Shown here piece after piece: positions 1 through 9,693 of a DNA stretch of 64,000 nucleotides. The notes beneath the pieces are model-generated. The model made no database searches. It was not told the DNA's origin and saw only the letters and a program-made list of their open reading frames with translations. A program made the translations under genes and the position numbers. The number at the start of each line of letters is the position of its first letter. Position 1 is the first letter of the stretch. The DNA comes from Ktedonobacter robiniae (lineage in GTDB: Bacteria > Chloroflexota > Ktedonobacteria > Ktedonobacterales > Ktedonobacteraceae), in assembly GCF_016587375.1 (NCBI RefSeq), contig NZ_BNJG01000001.1:2982001-3046000 (forward strand), given 5' to 3'.

Positions 1-114
1 TATGATTTAATGCAAGAACGGAAATTGCGGGAGAGTCATATCACCTGTAGTCACAAAGAGGGCGAGTAGTGTTGCGTCCATTAACACTGATGCCATAGGG
101 GAGTGACGAACATT

Positions 115-689
115 ATGTCTTTGCCATTTACTGAAACGCAATGCTTCTATGTAGCAATTCTGGCATTTATCGTCATCGGGTTTCAACGCGGCTGGAAGAG
201 GGAACTGGTCTCGCTTGTGTTTGTGCTCCTGGCCATTTTCCTGGTGCGCCCCGACAGTGGAAAATCGTTTAGCGATTTTCTGAATCGCCTTCCATCCGTC
301 TTTGGATTTCTCGTAACAGGAAACACCACAGGAACCCCTACGACTCCGACGACGAACTTTCTCTTAGGCCCCTGGGGGCTATCATATTGTTTGCCGCGGT
401 CGTGGGACTTGGCTACTTCATTGGGAATAAGGCATTCCCAAGGCCAGGCGCGCCAGCGGAGCGCTTTATTGGCGTTATTCCGGGGATTGTCTCGGGAGCC
501 TTTATTATGGCCTTCCTCAGCAGTCTGATTCCTAAGGGCGCCAATGGGCAATCGTTTCTCACGGTTGCCGTCCAGACACCTGATCCTGGCAATTTTGTGC
601 CTATTCTCTTCCTCATCGCCATCGTCGCGGTCATTGTAGCCCTGATCGCTTCACGAACCAAGAAGGCTGGTGGGGGAGCCAAAAAATAG
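115..689 (+). CDS. CvpA-like small membrane protein, split by a one-base frameshift
   Basis: The first half (from ATG 115, with GGGGAG about 11 bases upstream; a GTG at 103 is the alternative) has two hydrophobic stretches and an 'RGWKREL' motif, as in the N-terminus of CvpA-type membrane proteins. The second half (downstream of about 379) lies in another frame and carries two more membrane segments and a Lys-rich end. The frames join exactly if the G5 run at 374-378 had one more G, giving P-W-G-A-I-I-L-F. The whole would be about 190 residues with four membrane spans. The CvpA assignment rests on topology and motif only. The break is more likely a sequencing or slippage event than old decay, because both halves remain clean. 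Confidence 0.55.
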
Positions 690-745
690 CGGGCGTTTAC
701 GCTGTCGTACCATAATACTATAGGCTCCGCTTCAGGGCGCCTTTT

Positions 746-811
746 AAGATCTTATTCCGAAACTCAACCCCCATTCGGGGACAAGCGCGCTCAGGGTTTT
801 CGGATCAGAAG
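746..811 (-). repeat. Palindromic repeat family A, copy 1
   Basis: Short interspersed element read on the minus strand: outer arms TCCGAAAACCC and a GGGTTTCGGA-like partner, inner hairpin CCCCGAATGGGG, and the end motif AATAAGATCT. Four further copies lie at 4238-4299, 24270-24372, 32708-32813 and 44286-44345. This copy ends about 50 bases before the start of the next gene. Confidence 0.85.
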
Positions 812-862
812 TAACTCGCGTTTGTGGCACGTTGCTCGGAGATGGATGCAATGAGGTGAAGA

Positions 863-2491
863 ATGGCTGAAAAAATCAGGGAGAAGGCCGCTAGCGCCAC
901 AAAGCAGGATCCCTGGGCTTCTGGACGCCAGCGTTTTAACTTGCAACAATTTCGGCGCAAAGGCCGAAAAAACAAATGGACCTTTTCTGGGCAGCAGCCC
1001 GATGAAGAGGTCCGTTTGGTTGTGCGCCGTCACTGGTGGTTTCTGATCCAGCCGGGCGCGCCAGTCATTGGCCTTGCCCTCCTGCTGGTGCTCCTGCTCT
1101 GGGCCTCGACGGTCCTTCCAGGGGATACCACTCTCTGGTGGGCGATCAATGGCCTGCTCTTCCTCTGCCTGCTGGGAGTGGGAGGCTGGTTTGCCTATCG
1201 CCACCTGGTCGCCTGGTGGTATGAGACCTATATCATTACCAACAAGCGCATTATCAATGCGCGTGGTCTCTTGCAGCCTACACGCCAGCAGACGCCGCTT
1301 GAAAAGGTAGAGCAGGTAGGTACAGGCGTAGACTCGATGCTGGGCCTTTTCCTCGGCTTTGGCACGGTTCACGTCTATCTGGCGGGTGGCGACCTGGTCA
1401 TGAAGGAGGTTCCCCACCCCAAGAAGGTGCGTGACGCCATCCAGGGGATCACGGACGAGATCAAGGCCAAGAAGAAACCTGAGCCCCCGATTCCGCAGGT
1501 GGAAGATCCGGCCCTGGCCAATGTGCTCAAAGAGCTGGCCAAAGGGAAGCCGGTCCCCGAGCTACAAAACGCGGATGCTGACCTGCCGCCGCTGCGAGGC
1601 GAGGAGGGACGCTTCCAGGGTCCCAGGCGCACCTTTGGTGGTGTTCTGCGCATCCCGACGGATGTGCGCTATACCTCCGGTGAGTATACCGTCAAGTATG
1701 TGCAGCGTTCACGCTATGTGCTCTGGCGTAATGAGATCATTCCCGCGGCCGTGCTCCTGGTTGTGTTGCCGCTGACTTTGCTAATGCCCTCGTTTAACCT
1801 GGTGACCGGGCCATTTCTGGGCTACTGGCTCTTCTTTATGGGCGTGGTGGTTCTGGGCTTGCTGGTCTCGATGGGCCTCATCTACATGAATTATGTCGAT
1901 GATGTCTATATCCTGACCAATAAGCGTATTATTGATATCAATCGTTACTTCGTCTTCTTCTTCGAGCGGCGTATCGAGACCGAATACAAAAGCATTCGCG
2001 ATGTCAAGGTCATGGTGCCCAATCTCCTTGAGCGCTTCCTGGATATTGGAAATGTCTACATTGAGACGCCGGGCAATAATCCAAACATCATCCTGGAGTC
2101 GGTTGACCATCCCTTTGTGTTGCAGGATGAGATCTCAGCTATTCGTGGACACAAAGAGAAGGTGGATAAGGCCAAAAAGGAGAATGAAGACAAGAAGAAT
2201 ATGGAACGCTGGTTCGGCACCATCCTCAAAACAATTGAGGATACGACCAGGAATCGTGGCGCGCCTGACTTGCGGCATAAAGACCTGCTGACCGCGATGG
2301 AATATGCCCATGAGTATGGGTTGGAGGTCTCGGTCTGGGGCGAGGCTGAGCCTACCAGCGCGATGCCGCCGGGCTATGTCTTGCATCAGAGTCCGCCGCC
2401 AGGAACCATCATGGAGGCCGGCAGTTGTATCGAGGTTGTCTTGAGCACGAGTCTGCGTACGCCTCTTGCCAACCAGGTCCAGTCCTATTAG
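863..2491 (+). CDS. Membrane protein with two bacterial PH (YdbS-like) modules and a C-terminal PASTA-like domain
   Basis: 542 residues. The same block occurs twice: two hydrophobic helices followed by a bPH_2-type domain with the signature '[10 protein letters not shown]' (about residues 125-135 and 350-360). Residues about 470-535 (ending in a 'P-P-G-T-I-M-E-A-G' stretch) look like a single PASTA domain, a fold better known from peptidoglycan-binding kinases. The protein probably sits in the cytoplasmic membrane with PH domains inside; the role is unknown. The start has AGGTGAAG close upstream. A strong hairpin follows the stop. The PASTA end overlaps the convergent methyltransferase gene by 83 bases. 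Confidence 0.75.
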   Translation: MAEKIREKAASATKQDPWASGRQRFNLQQFRRKGRKNKWTFSGQQPDEEVRLVVRRHWWFLIQPGAPVIGLALLLVLLLWASTVLPGDTTLWWAINGLLFLCLLGVGGWFAYRHLVAWWYETYIITNKRIINARGLLQPTRQQTPLEKVEQVGTGVDSMLGLFLGFGTVHVYLAGGDLVMKEVPHPKKVRDAIQGITDEIKAKKKPEPPIPQVEDPALANVLKELAKGKPVPELQNADADLPPLRGEEGRFQGPRRTFGGVLRIPTDVRYTSGEYTVKYVQRSRYVLWRNEIIPAAVLLVVLPLTLLMPSFNLVTGPFLGYWLFFMGVVVLGLLVSMGLIYMNYVDDVYILTNKRIIDINRYFVFFFERRIETEYKSIRDVKVMVPNLLERFLDIGNVYIETPGNNPNIILESVDHPFVLQDEISAIRGHKEKVDKAKKENEDKKNMERWFGTILKTIEDTTRNRGAPDLRHKDLLTAMEYAHEYGLEVSVWGEAEPTSAMPPGYVLHQSPPPGTIMEAGSCIEVVLSTSLRTPLANQVQSY

Positions 2492-3923
2492 CCATAAAGA
2501 AAGAAGAGCGCGCCCGGTTCAAGACTGGGTGCGCTCTTCTTTCTTTTAATCTATGCTCTGCGAGTGTTGAGGGATCTATGCGGGCTAGAAGTGCCACGCA
2601 CTCGATATGATACGTCTGGGGGAACATATCGACAGGCTGGGCCGAGACCAGGCGATAGCGTCCACCCGTGCAGAGTGTCGCGATATCGCGTGCCAATGTG
2701 CTGGGATCGCAGGAGACGTAGCAGATGGCTCGTGGGGCCATCGTCTGGAGGGCCTGCAAGGCCTTGGGATGACAGCCGGTGCGTGGTGGATCGACCAGGG
2801 CCAGGTCGATACGCTCACGGCGATAATGAAGCTGATTGAGCACACGCTCAAGCGTTCCCTCTAGCGAGGTAATATTGTTCTGGTTATTGAGCGTAGAGCT
2901 GGCACGGGCATCCATAACCGCGCTGGGTTGGGATTCCACTGCCAGCACGCGTGCGGCACGTGTGGCCAGGAAGGTGGAGAAGAGCCCGACACCGCTATAG
3001 CCATCGAGGACGACCTCGCTACGCTGTGGTTCGAGCATGGCCAGGGCGCGCTCAACGAGAACCGCGGTCTGCGTCAGGTTTACCTGGAAGAAGGAGTCCG
3101 CTGAGACACGGAAGTGCCGGCCTAATACTACATCATTGAGAAATTCCTGACCCACAAACACACGACCATAGCGTCCACCCACGCGCTCAATGATCACGCC
3201 AACCATGGCGGGCGAGATGGCCATAAGCTCTTGCGCGAGTTGCTGGGGATCCTCAATCATCGAGCCTGGGCGAGCATGCACTGTGAGCAGTGTAGGCACG
3301 GCCTTGATGGTGTTAATGAGGCCTGGATTCCCGCTGCTCGCCTTGCCGATGGCGCCACGGATGGTAAAGCCCTGGATCATCTCGCCGCGTGTATCGCCAA
3401 AATAATCAATAATTTTCGCGCGTACCAGTTGATAGATATGGTCGAGTGCCGGGTGCAGCAGAGGGCAGGTTGGCAAATCTTGAACTTCGTGGCTATCCGT
3501 AAATTTCTGCCCAATCTCACCGCGTGGTCCAATGGTGAAGAGAGCGATATTGCGATAGTGCCAGGGAGGGAGCGTAGGTGGCATCCCGATGGTAGGATGG
3601 ACCAGGGCATCAGGCTGTTTCCCAATACGCACCAGGAGCTGGCGAACAATATGGGCCTTCCAGGTGAGTTGAGCCGGGTATGCAATATGCTGCCATTGGC
3701 AGCCGCAGTCGGTCATGAGTGGATAGGCTGGTTCGACGCGCTCGGGCGCAGGGCGGATGATTTCAAGCAGCTGCGCTCGGGCATGTCCCCTGCGTTCCTC
3801 AACAATCTCGACGCGCACCCTTTCGCCTGGAATACCTCCAGGAACGAAGAGGACGCGCCCTTCATAGCGGCCTACGGCGTCGCCTCCGTAAGCAAGATCG
3901 GTCAATTCAACATCAATACTCAT
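2409..3923 (-). CDS. rlmD: 23S rRNA (uracil-5-)-methyltransferase, RlmD/TrmA family
   Basis: About 504 residues. An N-terminal TRAM-like domain is followed by the class I SAM methyltransferase core of the family: 'DGYSGVGLF' (SAM site), 'DPPRTGC', and '[12 protein letters not shown]' with the catalytic Cys, then 'HIECVALL' with the general-base Glu. ATG 3923 is preferred because GAGGTG lies just upstream; GTG 3941 has no site. Two oddities. First, the iron-sulfur region reads 'DCGCQWQHI', fewer Cys than the usual C-x5-C-x2-C, although the later Cys ('LPTCPLLHP') is present. Second, about 55 residues run on past the normal family end, through the terminator and into the neighbouring gene, so the last part may be non-native. 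It methylates uracil C5 in rRNA or tRNA; which site cannot be told here. Confidence 0.85.
   Translation of the reverse strand: MSIDVELTDLAYGGDAVGRYEGRVLFVPGGIPGERVRVEIVEERRGHARAQLLEIIRPAPERVEPAYPLMTDCGCQWQHIAYPAQLTWKAHIVRQLLVRIGKQPDALVHPTIGMPPTLPPWHYRNIALFTIGPRGEIGQKFTDSHEVQDLPTCPLLHPALDHIYQLVRAKIIDYFGDTRGEMIQGFTIRGAIGKASSGNPGLINTIKAVPTLLTVHARPGSMIEDPQQLAQELMAISPAMVGVIIERVGGRYGRVFVGQEFLNDVVLGRHFRVSADSFFQVNLTQTAVLVERALAMLEPQRSEVVLDGYSGVGLFSTFLATRAARVLAVESQPSAVMDARASSTLNNQNNITSLEGTLERVLNQLHYRRERIDLALVDPPRTGCHPKALQALQTMAPRAICYVSCDPSTLARDIATLCTGGRYRLVSAQPVDMFPQTYHIECVALLARIDPSTLAEHRLKERRAHPVLNRARSSFFMANRTGPGWQEAYADSCSRQPRYNCRPP
2496..2546. terminator. Bidirectional hairpin terminator
   Basis: A 16-bp arm pair (2496-2511 and 2531-2546) rich in A on the left and T on the right, so it has a T-tract in both directions. 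It follows the PH/PASTA gene directly. On the minus strand it lies inside the apparent C-terminal extension of the methyltransferase. Confidence 0.8.
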
Positions 3924-4237
3924 GTTCACCTCGGCGGTCACCTGGCGACAGTTTTGTCGCTGATGTCCGTCCCATCCTTCCAGCGTGATTTTCAGTGTAA
4001 TTTCTAATGGTGCTCAATCTATTACTACGTAACCCCAGGGGAAGAGTCTCGCAAAACGAAAAGGACTCGCGGCTGAGCAGATATACTGTAACATACTCGC
4101 GAAACAAGGGCTAGTCTTGCACCTGGTCCGACTTTGTATGTAGCTGTATCAATATAGTACTGATTGGAGAATCCTTTCCTCAACCTCTTCCTCATATTGT
4201 GAGTGATCTCTTCCTTCCGCCACTGCATAGATAACTA

Positions 4238-4299
4238 CTTCTCCGAAAACCCGGAGCGCGCTTGTCCCCGAATGGGGGTTGGGTTTCGGAATAAGATCT
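4238..4299 (+). repeat. Palindromic repeat family A, copy 2
   Basis: Plus-strand copy with outer arms TCCGAAAACCC / GGGTTTCGGA, inner CCCCGAATGGGG and end AATAAGATCT. It lies between the start of the methyltransferase and the end of the bactofilin-like gene. The rest of 3924-4329 holds nothing I can name. Confidence 0.85.
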
Positions 4300-4329
4300 A
4301 AGTATTTATAACTTGAAAAGCTCAGGGCA

Positions 4330-5331
4330 TTAGAGCGGTAGGGGGTGTTTAGGTTGACTATAGAGCCGAGTGCCAAAGCGGCTTAGCAGGACCGCACCCA
4401 GGCCAAGTAGCCCGGAGAAGAGCGAGACCAACCAGCCAATATAGGGGATTGACCCGGCCAGGGTCAGAACCGTGATACCCACTACGACCTGTACCAGACG
4501 TGTGTTATAACGATGCTGTGGCGCAAACTTATGGAAGAGCATCGCCCCGATATGCCAGCCAATAGCTACGGTGCCAAGAGCCCAGGCGGTCAGAAGCCCA
4601 ACAAAGATAATAATCGCCAACGGTATAGAGACGATAAGGGCAATCAAGACCGCGAGAACGGCCGGGGCCAGGAGTACACTTAGTAATCCCAGGACCAGGC
4701 TACGACGCGTTTTGGTTGTCGCCGTCGTGCGCACCAGCATCACATGTTCTGGCAATAATACTGTGAGTAATACACTTAATACGAGCCATGTCAAGAGGGA
4801 CCAGAAGCGTATATCGGGTCCCAGGTCGCTAATAACGAGGAGTCCCACACTTTTGGTGCATTCAAGGACAGAACCATGTAACTGGGATTGAGGGCCGGAG
4901 AACCAGTGCCCACCGCAGAGACGGATATCCCCGTTAACACGAGCATCGCTTTGCATGGTGACGTTGCTGCCATAGGTCGTGACCTGTCCATCCACATAAC
5001 CATTGATAATAAGGTCACTGCCAAAGGCCACCACATCACCCCGTACAAGGCCCTGAATGATGATTTTTCCGCCAAACGCGGTTATATTGCTGCAAATCAC
5101 CTCCCCACTATTCACGACCACGATAGAGCCAAAGAACGCTTTATGATAGGCTCCAGTACATGAGGGGGATGGAGTAGATGGCTGCGGTTGATGTTCGGCC
5201 GCGAGCGCGCGGTCAGACTCACTGTGCCAGGCTATCAGGCCACCCGCGAAGAGAAGGAGCAGGAGGAGGTAGTGGCGTGCGATGGAAACAAGGCGTGCAA
5301 AAACAGGGTTACCTACAACGTTGTGCTTCAT
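4330..5331 (-). CDS. Secreted/membrane protein with bactofilin-like (polymer-forming) repeat region and C-terminal membrane helices
   Basis: 333 residues. There is an N-terminal hydrophobic segment with a signal-like end (about residues 17-45, '...ALAAEH'). Then come repeating short hydrophobic strands ('FGGKIIIQGLVRGDVVAFGSDLI...') typical of the right-handed beta-helix of bactofilin/polymer-forming proteins (about 60-150), and about four transmembrane helices after residue 170. Similar proteins are often found near sigma/anti-sigma genes. This one lies 45 bases downstream of the anti-sigma gene on the same strand, so co-transcription with the sigma operon is likely. Function unknown; a cell-envelope role is an inference. 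Confidence 0.65.
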   Translation of the reverse strand: MKHNVVGNPVFARLVSIARHYLLLLLLFAGGLIAWHSESDRALAAEHQPQPSTPSPSCTGAYHKAFFGSIVVVNSGEVICSNITAFGGKIIIQGLVRGDVVAFGSDLIINGYVDGQVTTYGSNVTMQSDARVNGDIRLCGGHWFSGPQSQLHGSVLECTKSVGLLVISDLGPDIRFWSLLTWLVLSVLLTVLLPEHVMLVRTTATTKTRRSLVLGLLSVLLAPAVLAVLIALIVSIPLAIIIFVGLLTAWALGTVAIGWHIGAMLFHKFAPQHRYNTRLVQVVVGITVLTLAGSIPYIGWLVSLFSGLLGLGAVLLSRFGTRLYSQPKHPLPL

Positions 5332-5376
5332 ACAGGAACTCGCACTCTCTTGATCATGCTCTTACGCGGCAGAAGA

Positions 5377-5952
5377 TCATACTATTGATTGCTCAGGCTT
5401 CACGCGGGGGCGCATTAAATGGAACCACATCCCCAGCATGACAACGACCGCGAGTGAGGTGCCAGTGAGTAACCAGCTATTATGGGTGGTCAGATTGACG
5501 CCTTCCTGGATATACTGCACCAGGATGACCAGGACCTCTATAATACCACTCAAGGCAGACAACATGGGCGCAGCGAAGTCTGACTGAATGAGTAAGATCG
5601 CGAAGAGGAGCAGTGGCACACAGCTCAAAGCGAAAAACGTGAGGGCTGCCAGAACTGTGCCAAAGGGGCGTATACGCGAAATGCGCGAGCGCTGCTGCTG
5701 GCGGATATCTTCAAGCTGCTGGCTGACGCGAGCGCGCTGGTGAATCGCCTGCATGATCTGATCAGTAGAGACGCTGGCAAAAGCGAGCTGTGGCTCGGAG
5801 GCGTGAACTGCTTGTGCACGCTCAAGTTCCTGCTCGAAAGCGCGGCATCCCTGGCACTCGGCAAGGTGTCGTTTGAGTTCGCGTATTCTGGCTGGTTCTA
5901 GCTTGCCGTTGCGCTGAGCCTCCAGCCCTGCTCTAGCCTCGCTGCAACGCAT
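5377..5952 (-). CDS. Anti-sigma factor with zinc-finger HC2 domain and two membrane helices
   Basis: 191 residues. Residues C3, H29, C33 and C36 form the ZAS (zf-HC2) pattern that binds an ECF sigma factor in the cytoplasm. Two transmembrane segments follow (about 100-122 and 155-180). The gene overlaps the upstream sigma gene by 20 bases on the same strand, the usual coupled arrangement. It probably holds the sigma factor inactive until an envelope or redox signal arrives. The signal is not visible from sequence. Confidence 0.85.
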   Translation of the reverse strand: MRCSEARAGLEAQRNGKLEPARIRELKRHLAECQGCRAFEQELERAQAVHASEPQLAFASVSTDQIMQAIHQRARVSQQLEDIRQQQRSRISRIRPFGTVLAALTFFALSCVPLLLFAILLIQSDFAAPMLSALSGIIEVLVILVQYIQEGVNLTTHNSWLLTGTSLAVVVMLGMWFHLMRPRVKPEQSIV

Positions 5953-6697
5953 CGGGTGAAACCTCCTCCTGCGTAACTTGCTTCTTGAGATGGCGACCTA
6001 ACAACTCACGAGCGCGGTGCAGGCGAGCCTTCACGAGCGCAGGCGTTAGCTTGAGTGCTTGCGCGATCTCTTCGTAGGAGAAGTCGTACCAGTAGCGCAG
6101 CACAATCACCGCGCGATACTTGCTAGGGAGCACCTGGAGATAACTCTGGATCTCATCATGCTGTTCACCCTGTATCGCCGACTGCTCAGGACCAACATTC
6201 GCGTCCACGATCCACTCCAGGAAAGGCACATCCTCCAGGGGAAGAGCCAGGAAGCGGCGGCGGCGCAGTTGGTCAATCGCCAGGTGTGAGGCGATGGAAA
6301 GCAGCCACGTGCTAAACTTGTGCGCGGGCTTATAGGTTGCCAGCTGAGTGTAGGCGCGGACAAAGGTCTCCTGGGTGATATCCTCGGCCTCTGTCGTGTT
6401 GCCAAGCATACGATAGGCCAGGTTCTGGACCGCGTCCTTATAGCGTTCAACCAGGGAGGCAAAGATGTTCTGATCGCCCTGGAGAACGAGTGAGACAATC
6501 TGCAAGTCGCTCAGCGTCTCCGCCTGAGGCGACGCCCAGGCCTGGCTTGCGCTAGTCTGGCTGCTACCAGCGACGCTCTGTGCGCCTGCTGGATTGAGTG
6601 CTCCGGTTTTATGTGTTCTATGTGAAGTTGTTTTGGGTGCCGCGACTGAACCGATATTTCCCAACACGTGGGAAGCGTTCACCGTCGAATCTAACAT
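5933..6697 (-). CDS. ECF RNA polymerase sigma factor (SigW-like)
   Basis: 254 residues. A long Ser/Ala-rich N-terminus (about 60 residues) is followed by sigma region 2 ('YRMLGNTTEAEDITQETFVRAY', about 95-117) and region 4 ('YEEIAQALKLTPALVKARLHRARELL', about 210-236). It pairs with the overlapping anti-sigma gene. The N-terminal extension is longer than usual and low in complexity, so the true start could be further in, but no better ribosome site stands out. The adjacent bactofilin-like gene may be in its regulon. Confidence 0.9.
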   Translation of the reverse strand: MLDSTVNASHVLGNIGSVAAPKTTSHRTHKTGALNPAGAQSVAGSSQTSASQAWASPQAETLSDLQIVSLVLQGDQNIFASLVERYKDAVQNLAYRMLGNTTEAEDITQETFVRAYTQLATYKPAHKFSTWLLSIASHLAIDQLRRRRFLALPLEDVPFLEWIVDANVGPEQSAIQGEQHDEIQSYLQVLPSKYRAVIVLRYWYDFSYEEIAQALKLTPALVKARLHRARELLGRHLKKQVTQEEVSPDALQRG

Positions 6698-7099
6698 TGG
6701 TCACCGCCCACTACTTGCGTTCTAAACAATACAATCAACAGGTAAGGTTACGAAATAAGCATTGCCACTTTAAACTCTACGAGCGATGTCTAAAAAAGTT
6801 GTAATCTTTTAAGCGCAGTGTAACATGACTGAGCCATCGTGACAAGTAGGAACCACTATCATGACATACTATGACGCATTATTTTATGAAATTTCCTTCA
6901 TTTCAAGAGAGTTTCGCCTGCTCGTATTGTGCTTACACTTCTATATTTCGGCAAACACTTTTTCATTTTTATGGCTCAGGCATCCTCGAAGTTTAGCCTC
7001 GCTATATATGTAAACGCAAAAACTTCGTTTCATCAAATGAAAACAGTAGGCTGAGGGCAGTTTATTTCGCAAGTTTGCCACTCGGTATAGGCAGGCAAA
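6698..7099. other. AT-rich intergenic region upstream of the sigma operon
   Basis: About 400 bases with many A/T runs and no credible coding frame. It must contain the promoter of the minus-strand sigma/anti-sigma/bactofilin operon, but I cannot place the -35/-10 boxes with confidence. Confidence 0.4.
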
Positions 7100-7150
7100 G
7101 TCAGGGTGTGGTGGGAGACTGGCAGAGCCAGCCTCTCACCACACCCTGAC
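7100..7150. terminator. Long hairpin with GGCAGAGCC core (REP-like)
   Basis: About 25-bp arms with two mismatches around the loop AGA; 14 outer base pairs are perfect. It sits just after the stop of the sensor gene (7154, minus strand). The core CTGGCAGAGCCAG and GTGGTG/CACCAC arms recur at 46381-46425 and, in rearranged form, at 40483-40549. Confidence 0.75.
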
Positions 7151-7153
7151 CAT

Positions 7154-8671
7154 TTACATTGATTGCGAAGGATTTCTCATTGGCGATATCTCCCAGGATG
7201 GGGTTTTCGCTGGGAGATCCTGGGATGGAAGAGGGGCGCTTGTAGGTAGTTGCGATTTGGGTGCGCCAATCGCGTGAACTATCGGCGCAACCTCTGGCAT
7301 GTTCGCGCATGATGGCGGCAATTTGAAGCCTTGACCAGCTCGATAGCGTACGATGGCCTCGCCCAGGTCGATAAGCGCGTTGTGCAAGATGTCCAGGCGT
7401 CTCTTCGCCAGGCCCAGGCTTGTCAGGCGGTCGGCCAGGAGATTCAAGCTGCTGGCAAGGCTCCAAAGCACGCCGCGCTGTAATTGTGCGCGGGCGCGTA
7501 GATTCCCATTTGCCAGGCTCGTTTGAACCGCTTTAAGGTGGGCTATGCCCTCTTCGAGTTCCTTGTTGCGTTCCGCGATGTGGTGGGCCTGCTCTTCAAT
7601 TTGTTGCAAGGAAGCGGCCTGCAACTGTGAGAGACGCTCATTCTCGTGAATGGTTAGAATCTGACGCACTAGCACCAGGCAGATGACAACAATGGTCGCG
7701 AGCATAAGCACAAAGCGAATGTGTGCTTGAGCCGGGTCAGAAGAATTCACATTGAGGATCAGCACTATGAACAGGATGAAGATAAGGGTATAAGGGAGTA
7801 ACTGAACCGGGCGAAAGCCTATGTAGGTAACGCGATTTTGTCGCCGCGCCTCCAGCGTTTCCTGTGCTGTTCGGGGGAGATTACAACGCAGATAGGCGGC
7901 TAAGCCAATCGTGAGCATGCCCAGAGGCCAGCCCAGGTCAACCCATGTGCCATCGACATAGGTTCCCGCGTTTTGCTGCAGGTTAAAGATAAAGTCCGAT
8001 GTAGCGAACAGGCAGAGACCCAGCCCAAGAGCAAACAGGCTAAACCTGCGCGCCGTTGCCTGGTAGACCTGGCTGTGCCCACGCATCAGTAAGAAGATCA
8101 CGCAACTGAGAAGGGAGACATCAGCGGCTGGATAATACAGGCTGATGAACTTCGCCAGGCTTGTCGTGGCTGGTGATTGCGCGATGGCTCCGAGCAGAAG
8201 GTACCAGCTAATAGCGAGCAATGCGCCCATTGCAATAAGGCTATCCAGCGCGACCAGTGTTCGCTCTAACCTGCCTTTAGCATTTGGTTGCAGCACGAGA
8301 CCGATAAAGCAAAGCGCTGGAAAGAACATATAGCCCGCGTCGGCCAACGATGGGAAGGGGGGATCGCCGATAGCGGAATAGTAGCGCCAGAAGCTTTCTC
8401 CCAGCCCCCACATGGCCTGTGCGAGGCAGACGAGTATCCAGCCTGCCTTCTCATATCCTATCCAGGCTTCGGAGCGCTCGGCAGAGATATTAAGGGCGCT
8501 TTTGCGGATAGAGAAGAATGTCAGACAACTTCCTACGATTGCTCCCAGTAAAGGGGTGAACTTGTACAGGCTGACCCCTGGGGAAGCGTTTTCGCCAATA
8601 TGTAAAAGGATGGTGAGCGCTATAATCAGTTCCAGTCCGATGATAGCTGTGACTGTCCTACGTAACGACAT
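7154..8671 (-). CDS. Orphan multi-pass membrane sensor with HAMP/coiled-coil tail and no output domain
   Basis: About 505 residues; ATG 8671 is chosen because AAGGAG lies 10 bases upstream. About ten hydrophobic helices fill residues 1-340, including 'GDPPFPSLADAGYMFFP', a signature I associate with the membrane part of actinobacterial-type GGDEF/EAL proteins. A coiled coil (about 345-400) and a HAMP-like stretch ('NGNLRARAQLQRG') follow. After that there is only about 90 residues of low-complexity Pro/Ser tail: no GGDEF, EAL, kinase or HD motifs. The protein may signal through a partner. The next minus-strand gene is a transporter, not an obvious partner. Confidence 0.6.
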   Translation of the reverse strand: MSLRRTVTAIIGLELIIALTILLHIGENASPGVSLYKFTPLLGAIVGSCLTFFSIRKSALNISAERSEAWIGYEKAGWILVCLAQAMWGLGESFWRYYSAIGDPPFPSLADAGYMFFPALCFIGLVLQPNAKGRLERTLVALDSLIAMGALLAISWYLLLGAIAQSPATTSLAKFISLYYPAADVSLLSCVIFLLMRGHSQVYQATARRFSLFALGLGLCLFATSDFIFNLQQNAGTYVDGTWVDLGWPLGMLTIGLAAYLRCNLPRTAQETLEARRQNRVTYIGFRPVQLLPYTLIFILFIVLILNVNSSDPAQAHIRFVLMLATIVVICLVLVRQILTIHENERLSQLQAASLQQIEEQAHHIAERNKELEEGIAHLKAVQTSLANGNLRARAQLQRGVLWSLASSLNLLADRLTSLGLAKRRLDILHNALIDLGEAIVRYRAGQGFKLPPSCANMPEVAPIVHAIGAPKSQLPTSAPLPSQDLPAKTPSWEISPMRNPSQSM

Positions 8672-8757
8672 GCTATTTGTCTCCTTGTTCATCGCAAACT
8701 GCGTGTGTGATACCTGGGGCTGTGTGCGTATGCATCAAAGGCAAGGGCCTGACATAC

Positions 8758-9693
8758 TCATATGTGGATGACCGTAAGTACGGTGAGACCACACATGACT
8801 ATTCCAATGCCGAGCTTTTGATTGGCCATCAGCCTCTCACCCAGGACCAGAACTCCAAATAAGACGGAAATTAAAGAGTAATTAGAGGAGATAGCGGCAA
8901 TCATGCCAGGTTTAATGGTTTGGGCCGCTATGCCAAAGGTAACGATCGCCAGGCATTCCAGGATGCCAGCTCCTATGGCGAATAGGATGCCGGCAGGTTT
9001 ATGGAAAAGCGTGTTCACGCTCATAAAAAGGGTCCTGCCCTCTTTGCTGAATGGGTAGCGCACGAGTAAGAGTATCGTGAGCGTGAATGAACTAAAGACA
9101 AAGGTGAGGAATACGGGTGTGAACCAGCCGTGAAGCGGCGAGGAGGCTCCGATGCTGATATCCACCAGTCCAAAGGCGATGGGCGTGATGCAGGCCCAGC
9201 GAACGCCCTTCCCGGCGAGTAGCGCTTCGGGCTTTTTCTTGAGGAGCAAATGTATGTTCCGTATGTTGACCGAGGCAAGGAACACCCCAATGATAATGGC
9301 CCCAATGGCGAATCCATCAAATAAGGTAATATGCTCTTGCAGGAAGAGAGTCGAAAGAAGTAAGGTAAAGACCGCACTGGTAGAAGAGAGCGGGCTTGTG
9401 ATCGCGATTGGGCCAAGCTCTAGAGAGCGGTACAAAGCAAGGTAGCCTATGACAGTGAGTACGCCTGTGCCCGCGCCGATGAGGAGATCCGATGCTGAGA
9501 TGGCAAAGGTATGAGATGGGTAATGCCAGAAGAGAATAGCCAGGGTAAAAATCAAGGTAAGCAAGCCGCTGAAATGAGAAATAATGGTAGTGGTAAAGGT
9601 GGTTAAACGTCTCGTGGACAGCGTTGCGATGGAATCCGCTATGCCCCATAGAAGAGCGACCCCTCCTCCAAGCGCAATTCCTATAAGCTGCAT
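8758..9693 (-). CDS. EamA/DMT-superfamily transporter
   Basis: 311 residues from ATG 9693, which has a strong site (AAAGGAG, 7-8 bases upstream); the frame is open further upstream but not coding. About ten transmembrane helices form two EamA repeats, with the family pattern 'ALYRSLELGPIAITSPLSST' at the end of repeat 1 and a related one in repeat 2 ('GMIAAISSNYSLISVLFGVLVLGERL'). It probably exports a metabolite or amino acid; the substrate is unknown. Confidence 0.8.
   Translation of the reverse strand: MQLIGIALGGGVALLWGIADSIATLSTRRLTTFTTTIISHFSGLLTLIFTLAILFWHYPSHTFAISASDLLIGAGTGVLTVIGYLALYRSLELGPIAITSPLSSTSAVFTLLLSTLFLQEHITLFDGFAIGAIIIGVFLASVNIRNIHLLLKKKPEALLAGKGVRWACITPIAFGLVDISIGASSPLHGWFTPVFLTFVFSSFTLTILLLVRYPFSKEGRTLFMSVNTLFHKPAGILFAIGAGILECLAIVTFGIAAQTIKPGMIAAISSNYSLISVLFGVLVLGERLMANQKLGIGIVMCGLTVLTVIHI

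Noticed and set aside
3231..4007. 258-codon plus-strand frame opposite the methyltransferase
   Set aside because: Shadow of the methyltransferase gene; no motifs of its own.
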